From contig JAICJH010000008.1 of the NCBI GenBank assembly GCA_025928545.1, forward strand, positions 62,001 through 126,000: a DNA stretch of 64,000 bases, written 5' to 3'. Below, piece after piece: positions 20,601 to 28,788 of the stretch. Positions within the stretch are counted from its first letter, which is position 1. Every line of letters starts with the position of its first letter. The stretch is from Bryobacteraceae bacterium (lineage in GTDB: Bacteria > Acidobacteriota > Terriglobia > Bryobacterales > Bryobacteraceae). Below the pieces are notes generated by a model. That model saw only the letters and a program-made list of their open reading frames with translations. It had not been told where the DNA came from and did no database searches. The position numbers were made by a program, and so were the translations under genes.

Positions 20601-21779
20601 AGCTTCGAGATTCAACAGAATATTGGCTTCTCGACGGTGCTGCAGGCTGCCTACGTTTTTGTCGACACACGTCACTCCACTATGTCCCTGCCCGGCAATC
20701 TCCCGACTTCTGTGGGCGGAGTCAAGAGTGGCAATTCTTTACTCTTCGGTCAGTATCAGCCGGCGTCGCTCGACCCCACCAAGGCCTACCTCGATCAGTA
20801 TCTGCCGGGTAATGCATCCGGGCGCAACCTCAGCGATAACTACTTCCGCACGGATTATCGCGGCTATGGCCAGGTGAGTTACGGATGCTTCTGCGGCAGT
20901 TCGGATGTCAACTCACTTCAGGTTTCAGCGCGGCGTAACCTGACTCACAGGTTCTCGCTGACCGTTGCCTATACCTGGCTCAAGACCATGTCGTTACAGG
21001 GCGGCCGGAGCAACGTCTTTGCGGATAAAGATCGCAACTGGGGACCTTCCTATTCCCCCACGCCGATGTACGCCTCAGTTACCTACACCTACCAGGTGCC
21101 AAATGTTTCCCGCAAACTGGGCTTCAGGCCACTCGGGTGGGTAACGGACAATTGGCAATTGGACGGAGTAACCCAGCTCCGGGGGAATATCGTGGTCGGC
21201 GTTCCGGGCTTCAGCTTCACCACTACCAATTCCACCAACCTCGTGACACCCAACTATACGGGTACGGCGGGCGAAGGTGCGCGCGTCAACATCGTGGGCG
21301 ATTGGAGACTGCCGTCCGACCAGGTCTCCTTCGTCGGCGGACCCACCACCAGCAATATCGGGGTGAACGGAACGCCCGGTAATGCACTGATCAACATGGC
21401 GGCTTTTGCGGCGCCGAACCCCTGCAGTCTCACACCGAACGCCAATCCTCGTGTGGGTATTGGCGAGAACCTGTCCTGCTTCGGCAACGCCGGCGCCGGC
21501 TCACTGATTACCATACCTGGAACTCATCTGAACAACTGGGATATGACCTTCCGGAAACGCTTCCCCATCAAGGGCGAAAAGCGGTTCTTTGAATTCCGCG
21601 CGGAGATGTACAACATCTTCAATCACACCCAGTTCCTGGGGGCCAACATCAGCCAGACCTACGATTGGGGGACCTATAAATCTAACGGCAGCCTGGTTCC
21701 GACGAACGGTAACGCGGGCCGTTACACATCGGCGGCGGGCCCACGCATCATGTCGTTTGCGCTTCGGTTCCAGTTCTAG
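17622..21779 (+). CDS. TonB-dependent receptor, Oar-like (receptor 4, largest)
   Basis: Encodes 1385 aa from the ATG at 17622, preceded 6 nt upstream by AAGGAGG; a GTG 9 codons earlier lacks this. Signal peptide MSWNRVASVLATFAVACGFA, carboxypeptidase-regulatory-like domain at about 25-110 (ATLVGTLNDPSGLAVPNLTV), plug at about 120-260 with NLTVRGRDVMSMLQTLPGV in place of LPLNGRN, and a barrel ending in MSFALRFQF. It is the longest receptor here, some 200-270 residues longer than the others, and has Cys-containing loops (CNADAGT, CSVSTATTSC). The RGRDVMSM-type plug also marks receptor 5's RGRDPFQL relative, so these two may be a subgroup. A hairpin follows the stop. Confidence 0.9.
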   Translation: MSWNRVASVLATFAVACGFAFAQTTGATLVGTLNDPSGLAVPNLTVDLKSAATNALRTVTTTNEGIFRFNALEPGVYDLTVRPGAGFQQYVVNQITLNVSETRDLGRLRLSLGSVTESVSVTAATTPVQTASSENSNVVDFDQMANLTVRGRDVMSMLQTLPGVSFGNNFITQGGSGQSNNETVNPFALGQMNLNGKGSAANYTVDGVTGMDMAGDGLSTVSPNLEAIAEVRVLATNYSAEFGRDLGGQLQVITKGGTSQFHGSANVNKRHEEFNANSFFNNRDGQTKPFYRFLDTAFSIGGPVYIPKIMTRTRNKVFFFFSQDYLGQRSNPSTGYASVPTANERKGDFSYLPDSKGNFVSNSLRNPITGQLFTPWNGNGTYNGSQNFAQYLGNFDAKSEAYGAAMLAAIPLPNLCNADAGTSDGKPWNGIAAGAGGSNLISPGNCPSFITSTGISTGLATGNIDLQGGPGTNNNYTRNFAWIFNGPIKRRNDDARLDFQPTQKLHAFVHFGHDYFLDSSAGSIPLLNAKTGKFESTSTHHPLPGQIWAIDFTYIVSPTIVNQLTLGYSWNDYGYDFNPDQLSPANLNNPPSFHNFAKDPLYNQPPTSRPETTDGQRYYAAGFPSASFGGGSNSEQGLGQPFCNGTCPNYNFNPTYQIAESVSKTWRAHNIKVGIQYEWNRKTETAGNSPQGSYSFNGSVSDTYFANNTGDGYANALLGNISSYTEGQRWLGLKTSKSLDAFVQDSWRVSKRLNLDIGLRFDHMPAMQDASGNTAEFVPSTYNPALAERIFYPYCSVSTATTSCSAANTYAWDPATNPNANIGTGLGGPGNMYPGYIKPGTLIPLNVALAGGVTVASGGYGVAPNPYTGMQAATDNNPALPLQHGVYQVPKIGVAPRFGFAWDVFGNGRTAVRGGIGVNLRREPNSFLNGQVGAAPIGQTLTQNYGTIASVATNPLAGYIQSALPNPNQITGVSPYTTTSYVGRYPYEASYNGSFEIQQNIGFSTVLQAAYVFVDTRHSTMSLPGNLPTSVGGVKSGNSLLFGQYQPASLDPTKAYLDQYLPGNASGRNLSDNYFRTDYRGYGQVSYGCFCGSSDVNSLQVSARRNLTHRFSLTVAYTWLKTMSLQGGRSNVFADKDRNWGPSYSPTPMYASVTYTYQVPNVSRKLGFRPLGWVTDNWQLDGVTQLRGNIVVGVPGFSFTTTNSTNLVTPNYTGTAGEGARVNIVGDWRLPSDQVSFVGGPTTSNIGVNGTPGNALINMAAFAAPNPCSLTPNANPRVGIGENLSCFGNAGAGSLITIPGTHLNNWDMTFRKRFPIKGEKRFFEFRAEMYNIFNHTQFLGANISQTYDWGTYKSNGSLVPTNGNAGRYTSAAGPRIMSFALRFQF

Positions 21780-21794
21780 CCAGTTGCGGAAATC

Positions 21795-21832
21795 CGGGCA
21801 CGCCCCTCGGTTGGGCAATGAGGGCGTGCCCG
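21795..21832 (+). terminator. GC-rich hairpin after receptor 4
   Basis: A stem beginning CGGGCACGCCC (from 21795) pairs with GGCGTGCCCG (to 21832), extended by CTC/GAG with one bulged C, around an 11-nt loop. It starts 15 nt after the stop codon. No T-tract follows on the plus strand, but position and strength suggest the transcript end. Confidence 0.55.
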
Positions 21833-21965
21833 CGGAGTAGATCGCGTTCCGGCATCATGAGAGGTTGGCCGGTGCGGCGTTGCGTTGATCTTATAGCCGT
21901 GACCATCGCTCTTCTTTTCGAAGCCCCGGAGGCCAGCGTCGCGGGTGTGATTCAATTCAAAGGGC

Positions 21966-22484
21966 ATGGATATTTTTCGAATTCTTGCGCTTCTTGAAAC
22001 CAGCGCCGACGAGTTAAAAGATGCTGCGCGCGCGGCAGGCACCCGCTCAGGAGCACATTCTGTCGAACCGGGTGGCTGGAATGCAGTCCAGTGCATCGAG
22101 CATGTGGGCCTCGTGGAGGAGCGTTTTCTTGGAATGCTGCGGACCGCCCAAAACGCCGACGGCACGGACAGTCCGGTAGCGCCGAGAAACGAGGAGAACG
22201 AGGCAAGGATCCACGCGATGGCAGCGAGCCGCAATGTGAAGGTCCCGGCCCCGGAACCGACGCATCCGCTTGACCGTTTTCAGACCGTCAACGACGCGCT
22301 CGCGTATTTTGAAACGGCACGCGCGGCCAACATCCGCTACCTGACGGAGCACGCTGGCAAGCTCTGCATCCCGGTGATGCAGCATCCGCGCTTCGGAAGC
22401 GTCAATGGCCTGGAACTGATGTGCATAGCCGCCGGTCACGCCAGCCGGCACGCGGCCCAGATCCGCGAAATGGATGCGGCCTGA
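21966..22484 (+). CDS. DinB-family protein (putative metal-binding four-helix bundle)
   Basis: Encodes 172 aa. WNAVQCIEHVGLVEE near residues 37-51 and HASRHAAQIREM near the C-terminus match the His-bearing helices of the DinB/YfiT fold. Family members bind divalent metals and many act as thiol-dependent S-transferases, for example with bacillithiol or mycothiol. No signal peptide, so cytoplasmic. AAAGGG stands directly before the ATG with unusually short spacing. It is monocistronic, with 365 bp before the next small ORF. The reaction is not determinable from sequence. Confidence 0.8.
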   Translation: MDIFRILALLETSADELKDAARAAGTRSGAHSVEPGGWNAVQCIEHVGLVEERFLGMLRTAQNADGTDSPVAPRNEENEARIHAMAASRNVKVPAPEPTHPLDRFQTVNDALAYFETARAANIRYLTEHAGKLCIPVMQHPRFGSVNGLELMCIAAGHASRHAAQIREMDAA

Positions 22485-22849
22485 GCTTTGGTCAGAGCAG
22501 CTTGTGAGCGCATTCCAAAACGTCCCGTCTGCCTCCGGTAATCGCCCCGATGCCTGGATACAGGTGAACCGCGACGGTGAAGGAGCGGCGACACACCGCG
22601 CGAAGGACATGCAGTAGTCGATAGCAGACGCTCATTCGGCAATGCGCCGACATTTGCTTCGCTGCGGAATGCCCGGTTCTACCTTGATACTCACTCTTCA
22701 GATCTGTCGAGCCTGATCGACAAAACCTCTGCGTCGTGAAAAGTTGGCCACCGATTGAAACAGGTGATCGGCAGAAATCACGCAAAGGTATTCAGTACGT
22801 ATCTTTTGACGTACGGAAACCGTAGTTAGGAGTGAAAGGAAATCTCACA
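22485..22849. other. Non-coding stretch before the DUF899-sigma operon
   Basis: No convincing gene on either strand. It contains short inverted repeats: TGTCGA-N6-TCGACA (22705-22722), GTGAT-N8-ATCAC (22764-22781) and TACGG-AAA-CCGTA shortly before the operon. One may belong to a promoter used by the operon's own ECF sigma factor, but no pair of elements could be assigned. Confidence 0.4.
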
Positions 22850-22987
22850 ATGTCGATCGCAATGAACGCAGCCAGGACACCGGTTTCGACCACTGGTGCC
22901 GACCGAGGCGTTGGCCGGGCAATAGATCAACGATCCGCGACGTTTGCCCCGTGGACCGCCGCAACTTCGCATGATGCGAAGGAGTAG
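22850..22987 (+). CDS. Small ORF, 45 aa, function unknown
   Basis: ATG at 22850 with AGGAA 8 nt upstream; the frame ends at TAG 22985-22987. The product begins MSIAMNAARTPVS, is polar and has no membrane segment or known motif. It ends 3 nt before the next small ORF, whose ribosome site (AAGGAG) overlaps its last codons, suggesting a leader peptide or a translationally coupled small protein. Composition alone cannot prove it is translated. Confidence 0.4.
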   Translation: MSIAMNAARTPVSTTGADRGVGRAIDQRSATFAPWTAATSHDAKE

Positions 22988-22990
22988 CAA

Positions 22991-23152
22991 ATGTGCCCAC
23001 TTTGCATTGCAGATACAGCCGCAATGGTTGCCGGAGCGGGATCCGCGGGAGGAATTCTCGCGTTGTGCATCGGCAGGTTCAGTAGATATTTCAGAGTGAG
23101 TAAACTCAGCCTGTTCCGGAAATCAAAGGAGAAACACAGTGGAAATGAATAA
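22991..23152 (+). CDS. Small CPxC membrane peptide, 53 aa
   Basis: AAGGAG lies 6 nt before the ATG at 22991. The peptide opens MCPLCIADTAAMVAGAG, continues with a Gly/Ala-rich hydrophobic stretch (residues about 8-28) and ends in a Lys/Arg-rich tail. From memory, similar 35-55 aa MCP-C-I peptides with a TSTGGL-like helix occur in Acidobacteria as unnamed proteins. The CPxC pair could bind metal or be redox active. It overlaps the DUF899 start by 14 nt, so translation is probably coupled. Role unknown; the neighbouring thioredoxin-like DUF899 protein hints at a redox or stress function. Confidence 0.6.
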   Translation: MCPLCIADTAAMVAGAGSAGGILALCIGRFSRYFRVSKLSLFRKSKEKHSGNE

Positions 23153-23897
23153 ACCCCCGATCGTATCGCAGCAGGAGTGGGAAGCCGCACAGAAGCGGCT
23201 TCTCGTGAAAGAGAAGGCCGTTGCACACTCCCGCGATGCGCTGGCAGCTGAACGGCGGCGAATGCCGTGGATGGCTATTGGTAAGCAGTACGAGTTCGAC
23301 GGACCCCGCGGCCGGGTTAGCCTCCTCGATTTGTTTGAGTGGCGACAGCAACTGATCGTCTATCGCGCCTTCTTCGAGCCCGGCGTTTTCGGCTGGCCCG
23401 ATCACGCCTGCCGCGGCTGTTCTCTGGGTGCCGATCAGGTCGGCCACCTGGCCCATCTGAATGCCCGCGACACTACACTCGCGTATGCCTCGCGTGCGCC
23501 ACAGGCCGATATCGCGCGTCTAAAAGCACGAATGGACTGGAAAATGCCGTGGTACACCATTACCGATAGCTTTGACGCGGACTTCGGCGTCGATCAATGG
23601 CACGGCCACAACGTCTTCTTCCGCGACGGCGATAAGGTGTTCCGGACCTATTTCATTAACAACCGGGGTGATGAAATGCTGGGGACAACCTGGAGCTTCC
23701 TCGACATTACGCCCCTCGGCCGGCAGGAGTCATGGGAGGATTCACCCGAGGGTTACCCGCAGACGCCGCCCTACAAGTGGTGGAACTGGCACGACAATTA
23801 CCAGACAGAGTCTGCGCCAAACCCGAAATGGGTCGATATAATCGCCGACCCCCAGGGAGCAGCCACTCGACGGCGTGACGAGGAGGTCAAAGCCTGA
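23139..23897 (+). CDS. DUF899-domain protein (thioredoxin-like family)
   Basis: Encodes 252 aa. GTG at 23139 is preferred over ATG at 23145 because AAAGGAG stands 7 nt before it. The protein shows DUF899 hallmarks: an MPWMAIGKQYEFDGP-like N-terminal block, the Cys-bearing WPDHACRGCSLGADQ at about residues 87-101 and a C-terminal half rich in Trp and Tyr. The family has a thioredoxin-like fold and is usually found beside sigma factors or DinB/SRPBCC proteins; its reaction is not established. It overlaps the preceding small ORF by 14 nt and the following sigma-factor frame by 23 nt, which argues for one tightly coupled operon. Confidence 0.85.
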   Translation: MEMNKPPIVSQQEWEAAQKRLLVKEKAVAHSRDALAAERRRMPWMAIGKQYEFDGPRGRVSLLDLFEWRQQLIVYRAFFEPGVFGWPDHACRGCSLGADQVGHLAHLNARDTTLAYASRAPQADIARLKARMDWKMPWYTITDSFDADFGVDQWHGHNVFFRDGDKVFRTYFINNRGDEMLGTTWSFLDITPLGRQESWEDSPEGYPQTPPYKWWNWHDNYQTESAPNPKWVDIIADPQGAATRRRDEEVKA

Positions 23898-24834
23898 AAA
23901 ACCGCGCGGCTACGCGAGTGCCGACACGCCGGGTTATATGGAAGACAGAGGAAAATTCGAAGCTCGATATCTCGCGTTTCTGGAAACGATCAGCTCTCTG
24001 CGGCCGCGGCTTCATCGATACTGCGCCCGGATGACAGGCTCGATCACGGACGGCGAAGACGTGGTGCAGGACGCCCTGTTTCGTGCCTATCGCGGCCTTG
24101 AGACCTGGGATGAGAGCCGGCCCCTCGCTCCCTGGATCTTTCGCATCGCACACAATCAATGCATCGATTTTCTCCGAAACCGCGGCGTGCGGATTGAGGC
24201 GGAAACCGCGGCGGCTGCGCCGGATTTCAGCGAGCCCGACGACCCGATCGGGCCGGCAATCGGTCCTGCAATCGAACATCTGGTTCTGAACCTGCCGCCC
24301 AAAGAGCGGGCCTGCGTGTTACTGAAAGACGTCTTCGAATATTCGCTGGAGGAAATCGCGGAGTATGTCGATTCCACAACCGGCGGCGTAAAGGCAGCCC
24401 TCATTCGCGGCAGATCGAAACTGGAGTTGTTGCAGGGCCGACCCGCCGCGACCCTGCGCGTCGCGACGCCCGAGCACATGCACATTCTCCGCCTCTATGT
24501 CGATCGATTCAACAACCGCGACTGGAACGGGCTGCGGGAGTTGATCAGCGCCGACGCGCAACTGCTGGTCGCCGATCGCTACTCGGGTAGTTTCGCCGAC
24601 GGCGGCTACCTTGGCGTCTACTCACGCCTGCAGGTAACGTGGCGGTTGACGCTGGGGGAGGTGGACGGCGAGCCCTCGATTATCCTCCTCAACGAGCGCA
24701 ATGGTGAATGGGAAATCGAAGGAATCGTTCGGCTCGACATTGGCGGAGACGGTCGGATCACGCGGGTCTCCGATTACCAGCACTGCCCGTGGACCCTTAT
24801 CGCAGGGTCCATCGGGGTGCGGGAGGCCAACTGA
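23875..24834 (+). CDS. ECF-type RNA polymerase sigma factor with SnoaL-like C-terminal domain
   Basis: Encodes 319 aa from the GTG at 23875; ATG at 23938 is the alternative, and neither has a well-placed ribosome site. Region 2 (about 40-110, with GEDVVQDALFRAYRGLETWD and WIFRIAHNQCIDFLR) and region 4 (about 145-190, LPPKERACVLLKDVFEYSLEEIA) are clear. Residues about 205-310 form an NTF2/SnoaL-like domain, as in ECF41- or ECF56-type sigma factors, where this domain takes over the role of an anti-sigma factor. No anti-sigma gene is adjacent, which fits. It probably activates its own operon, although no matching promoter was identified. Confidence 0.9.
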   Translation: MTRRSKPEKPRGYASADTPGYMEDRGKFEARYLAFLETISSLRPRLHRYCARMTGSITDGEDVVQDALFRAYRGLETWDESRPLAPWIFRIAHNQCIDFLRNRGVRIEAETAAAAPDFSEPDDPIGPAIGPAIEHLVLNLPPKERACVLLKDVFEYSLEEIAEYVDSTTGGVKAALIRGRSKLELLQGRPAATLRVATPEHMHILRLYVDRFNNRDWNGLRELISADAQLLVADRYSGSFADGGYLGVYSRLQVTWRLTLGEVDGEPSIILLNERNGEWEIEGIVRLDIGGDGRITRVSDYQHCPWTLIAGSIGVREAN

Positions 24835-24933
24835 CGTCAGGCGTTTCTCAACTGTTTGGGACAGGGATTGGGCCCTTTGTTCGATATACGATTTTCCGGC
24901 GCGATCGTTTTGGTGACGTCGCCCCACGAACGA

Positions 24934-25869
24934 TCACAGCTTGAAGTTACAGATGTAACCGACGTCATCGCAATACCACAAATATCCATCATGCACCGTC
25001 ACACCGTGGATCAGAGGATCTTTGTCGGTGAGCTGAATCTTCTCCACAATCTCTCCGGATGAACGGTCATGGCGGAAGAACGCTCGCCAGTTGGAGTCAG
25101 CGACCCACAGGGTGTCGTCTTCCCAGCCGACGCCGTGAGCACGTGCCCCGGCCAACTGCCACATCGACTGCACTTCCCAGTTCTTCGGATCGATAACGTA
25201 AAGACGACGCGTTGGCAGCACAGCGGTGTAAAGCAAGCCGTCGCGATATTCCATTCCCTGGCCACCTTCGCCTGCCGCGGCAATCGTTGCTGTCAGCGGC
25301 ACCTGCCCCGGGCCAAGACCACCACGTCCGCCGCCACGGCCACTACCGCCGCGACCTCCGCCGGAGCCTCCGCGTGCGATGCCTGCAGCGGGTGCGGCGG
25401 CAGCAGCGGGCGGATACGCCGGCTGCAGCGGGCTGCGCGCAGCGGGCGGATCATTCTTCAGCCGGAAACCGAGACCGACGCCGGGACAGGTGTATTTCGC
25501 GAGCACCGCACCATCCTGGGAATTGCATTTGAAGATCAGGCCGGCGTGCGTGGAATTGATCCACAGGTTGCCTTCGGGGTCGATCGTCATACCGCTGGGC
25601 TGGTTGAGACCCGCAACCTGAAATTCGCGGATCACCTTGCCATCCGCGTAGTTAACGAGCGACACGTTATTGTTGCCGTCGACGGTGCGATCGTCAACTA
25701 CCCAGAGACCGTCTTTCGTCGCCTGCAGCCCGTTCGGCGAGGTGTGTGGTGACTTGTAAGCAATCTCCACCTTACGCGTACCCCGCGATTTGATCGCCCT
25801 CACGTCGATGGGCGCCGCTGCGAAGGCGGGCAAGGCTCCGGCCAGTGTGAGAAAGTGTCTGCGATTCAT
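24934..25869 (-). CDS. Exported NHL/SMP-30-like beta-propeller protein
   Basis: Encodes 311 aa from the ATG at 25869, chosen because AAGGGA lies 8 nt upstream and the protein then starts MNRRHFLTLAGALPAFAAA, a twin-Arg-type signal; the frame extends 22 codons further. The mature part holds repeated PSGMTIDPEGNLWINSTHAG-like blades of an NHL or lactonase propeller, interrupted in mid-protein by an Ala/Pro- then Gly/Arg-rich insert (about 25305-25415). It is the last gene of a minus-strand operon, 52 bp after the ankyrin gene. It probably binds or hydrolyses a small molecule in the periplasm; no catalytic assignment is possible. Confidence 0.75.
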   Translation of the reverse strand: MNRRHFLTLAGALPAFAAAPIDVRAIKSRGTRKVEIAYKSPHTSPNGLQATKDGLWVVDDRTVDGNNNVSLVNYADGKVIREFQVAGLNQPSGMTIDPEGNLWINSTHAGLIFKCNSQDGAVLAKYTCPGVGLGFRLKNDPPAARSPLQPAYPPAAAAAPAAGIARGGSGGGRGGSGRGGGRGGLGPGQVPLTATIAAAGEGGQGMEYRDGLLYTAVLPTRRLYVIDPKNWEVQSMWQLAGARAHGVGWEDDTLWVADSNWRAFFRHDRSSGEIVEKIQLTDKDPLIHGVTVHDGYLWYCDDVGYICNFKL

Positions 25870-25921
25870 AAATTGGTCCCTTCGGCTTGTCTGCTGCGGA
25901 TTGCCTGCTGCCCGTTTTGCT

Positions 25922-27433
25922 TTATTCTTTTGCACCCAGACTTCGCAGCAGCGCCACGGTGTTTTCGTGGGTGTCGGCGCGACCAGGGCTGGCTACATCG
26001 GCGCCGGCATCGTCCACCGGACGCGGGCGGCGATTTGCGGACAGCGCGGCTGCAAGCGCCGTCTGCCCTTGTCTGTTCTTTGTGTCGAGACGGGCCCCGT
26101 TTGCGACCAGAAAGCGAATCACGGAGTTTCGTCCCTGAGACGCCGCCGTATGAAGCGCGGTCTCACCGGCCGGGTTCTGCGAATTCACATCGGCGCCGAG
26201 CTTCACGGCCATCGTCACGGTTTCGAGGATGCTGGGTTCCGGTTCGGCCTTGCCGAAGTCGATAGCCGCCACGCCGCGGCGGCTGCCGTTCGGCGATGAA
26301 CTGAGCCCCGCTGCAAGCAGCAGCGCATTGGCTCCGTTCGGCATCATCATGCGAATATCCGCCCCTCCCGCCGCGAGCGCCTGCATGATGGCGGGCTCGC
26401 AGAACTTCGCGGCCAGAAGATACGGCGTTGCGCCCAGCAGTGTTTTCGGAAGATTGAAATCGGTATTGTCGCGGCGGATCGGCGTCCCTTTGGTAAGTTT
26501 CGCGTTGGGGTCGGCTTTGTGGGCAAGAAGTGCTTTCACCAGATCCAGCTGGCTTCTCAGCACGGCCGCGTGCAGCGCAGTGTAGCCGATTTCGGCCACG
26601 TTGGGGTCGGCGCCCCGATCCAGCAGCAGAATCCCTACAGGCCCCTGGCCGCTGTACACGGCAAGTCCGACGGCGGTCAAACCGTCCGCCTGCCTGTCGT
26701 TGACGTTCGCGCCCCTGGCAAGCAGAAGCCGCGCGGATTCCAGGTCTCCGTTTCGGGCGGCGAAGAGCAGGGCGGTTTCGCCCCCGCGTTTGACATCGTA
26801 ATTCAATTTCTCCCTGCCCGCGCGTTGGGTTTGTTCATCCACCACGGTCTGTGAGTAAATGAGCGATCGCGCGCTTAGATCCGCGCCGAATTCCAGCAGC
26901 AGCGCGGTGACTTCGGGATGTTTCTCAGCCGCCGCCCACATCAACGCCGTCTGCTGGTGCGCCGACTCTTTCGCGTTGGGATCGGCGTGGTGCGTAAGCA
27001 GCGCCTTTACAGCCTTCGCGTCTCCGGTGCGCGCGCAGTTCATCAAAACCGTTTCGCCGTTCGGCAGCCGCGCATTGGCATTCGCGCCGGCGCTGAGAAG
27101 TCGCTCCACCACGGCGGAACTCCGGTTCGTGCAGGCGAGGTATAACGGCGTTGCGCCATCGTCGTTGGCTGCGTTTACGTTCGCGCCATTCCGGATCAGC
27201 AGCTCGGCCAGCGCAAGGTTATCCCGGTGCGCTGCCCAGTGCAGAGGCGTGGAACCATCACCCTGCTTCGCGTTGGGATCGGCGTGCTGACTCAGCAGCG
27301 ATCTGGCGGAGTCCGTATCGTCGTTTCTCACCGCATCTATCAACCGGTTTTCGGCCGCCTGCACAGCGAGGCTGCAAACCAGCAGGGTACCCGCGAGGTA
27401 TACGCAAAATCTTGTTTCGGTCGGCATGCGCAT
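25922..27433 (-). CDS. Exported ankyrin-repeat protein
   Basis: Encodes 503 aa. A signal peptide (core YLAGTLLVCSLAVQA) is followed by about a dozen ankyrin repeats, many canonical, such as GSTPLHWAAHRDNLALAELL and GETALHTAASQGRNSVIRFL. Ankyrin arrays bind other proteins; outside the cytoplasm the partner is probably an envelope enzyme. The ATG shares one base with the stop of the DUF1552 gene upstream (TGATG), indicating translational coupling; a second in-frame ATG lies two codons later. The pairing with DUF1552/DUF1592 genes suggests a helper role for that exported pair. This is inference. Confidence 0.85.
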   Translation of the reverse strand: MRMPTETRFCVYLAGTLLVCSLAVQAAENRLIDAVRNDDTDSARSLLSQHADPNAKQGDGSTPLHWAAHRDNLALAELLIRNGANVNAANDDGATPLYLACTNRSSAVVERLLSAGANANARLPNGETVLMNCARTGDAKAVKALLTHHADPNAKESAHQQTALMWAAAEKHPEVTALLLEFGADLSARSLIYSQTVVDEQTQRAGREKLNYDVKRGGETALLFAARNGDLESARLLLARGANVNDRQADGLTAVGLAVYSGQGPVGILLLDRGADPNVAEIGYTALHAAVLRSQLDLVKALLAHKADPNAKLTKGTPIRRDNTDFNLPKTLLGATPYLLAAKFCEPAIMQALAAGGADIRMMMPNGANALLLAAGLSSSPNGSRRGVAAIDFGKAEPEPSILETVTMAVKLGADVNSQNPAGETALHTAASQGRNSVIRFLVANGARLDTKNRQGQTALAAALSANRRPRPVDDAGADVASPGRADTHENTVALLRSLGAKE

Positions 27434-28767
27434 CAGCTCAGAGAAAGAATGTGGCTGTCCACTCGCCCGGTGCTGTCGCCGATCTTGTCCTGCTTAACTC
27501 CAAACTGGTCCAGCATCGTGAGGTGCAGATTCGCCAGCGGCATGTTGTTGAATTTCACGTGCCGCCCGCCTTTGAGATTTCCGGCGCCGCCGCCTGCCAG
27601 AATAACCGGAAGATTGTAGGAAGAATGCGCGTTGCTGTCGGCAATGCCGGCCCCGTACATCATCGTCATATGATCCAGCAGCGTACCGTCGCCATCCGGC
27701 GTGGTGCGCAGTTTTTCCAGAAAATACGCGAACATCTTCATGTGATACTGATTGATCTTCGCCACCTTAGCTACTTTTTCGGGCTCCCTCTGGTGGTGCG
27801 AAATCGGATGATGCGCATCGGGCACGCCGATCTGCGGATAAGTCATCCCACTGTGTTCGTGGCCGATCATCATCGTAATGACGCGCGTGAGATCGCACTG
27901 GTAAGCGATCGTCTCCAGGTCAAACATCAGCTTCACGTGATCTTCCCAGTTTGGCGGGACGCCGGCGGGATGCTCCACCACAGGCAGTTCCCGGTTGTTC
28001 TGTTCTTCCGCGATCTGGATCCGTTGTTCGATATCGCGCACGGCGTCGAAGTATTCCGTGAGTTTCGTCCGGTCGGCCGCAGGCAGGTTTCCCTGCATCC
28101 TTTTCAACTCGGCGCCCACTGAATCCAGCACGCTGCGCTGCTCATGCAGGCGCTGGAGACGGGTTTTCGTATCCGTGCTGCCGCTATCGCCAAACAGGCG
28201 CTCAAATACCACGCGCGGATTAAACTCAGTGGCGAGCGGCGTATTGGCGCTCTTCCAGGAGATGGTGTTCGTGTAAGGGCACGCGTACCCCGTATCGCAT
28301 GCGCCTGCCGTTTCACCAGATTCAATCGCCAGTTCGAGCGAAGCCACCTGCGTATTCTTTCCGATTTCGTTCGCCAGGATCTGGTCCAGTGAAATGCCCG
28401 CGTCGAGCCAGGTTTCGCTGGTGGGCGGCGCCACATCCGTCAGGAATTTCGTGGTCGCTTTGGCGTGGGCCCCGCCAGGGCGTGCGGGAGTAGGCAGGCT
28501 GTTGAGGCCGCTCAGGATCAGAACGTGATCGCGCAGCGGGGCGAGCGCTTCGAGCGTCGGCATCATTTCCCACGCGGCGCCTTCCGTCTTCGGCAGGTAG
28601 TTCTCCATGATCATGCCGTTGGGAACGTAGACGACGCCAAACCGATTGACGGCCTTTTGCGGGGCGGAGAAGGCGGGGATCATACTGTCGAGCAGGGGCA
28701 ACGCAAGGGCTCCTCCGAGTCCGCGGAGAATGGTGCGGCGCGACATGGCTTTTTTGGTGACGATCAT
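27433..28767 (-). CDS. DUF1552-domain exported protein
   Basis: Encodes 444 aa. The N-terminus has a Tat motif (SRRTILRGLGGALALPLLDS), and the body shows DUF1552 features including PNGMIMENYLPK, a central YFDAVRDIEQRI helix and the conserved IGHEHSGMTYPQIG and HHPISHHQ segments. AGGAG stands 9 nt before the ATG. The family is abundant in Planctomycetes and Acidobacteria and almost always follows a DUF1592 cytochrome-like gene, as here with a 21-bp gap. The His-rich segments suggest metal binding in an alkaline-phosphatase/sulfatase-like fold. The biochemical role is unknown. Confidence 0.88.
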   Translation of the reverse strand: MIVTKKAMSRRTILRGLGGALALPLLDSMIPAFSAPQKAVNRFGVVYVPNGMIMENYLPKTEGAAWEMMPTLEALAPLRDHVLILSGLNSLPTPARPGGAHAKATTKFLTDVAPPTSETWLDAGISLDQILANEIGKNTQVASLELAIESGETAGACDTGYACPYTNTISWKSANTPLATEFNPRVVFERLFGDSGSTDTKTRLQRLHEQRSVLDSVGAELKRMQGNLPAADRTKLTEYFDAVRDIEQRIQIAEEQNNRELPVVEHPAGVPPNWEDHVKLMFDLETIAYQCDLTRVITMMIGHEHSGMTYPQIGVPDAHHPISHHQREPEKVAKVAKINQYHMKMFAYFLEKLRTTPDGDGTLLDHMTMMYGAGIADSNAHSSYNLPVILAGGGAGNLKGGRHVKFNNMPLANLHLTMLDQFGVKQDKIGDSTGRVDSHILSLS

Positions 28768-28788
28768 TTCTGCGTTCTCCTGAGCGTC

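Noticed and set aside
22492-22785. 97-residue minus-strand frame in the gap after DinB
   Set aside because: Cys/Arg-rich composition, no domain, no ribosome site; typical of chance frames in GC-rich DNA.
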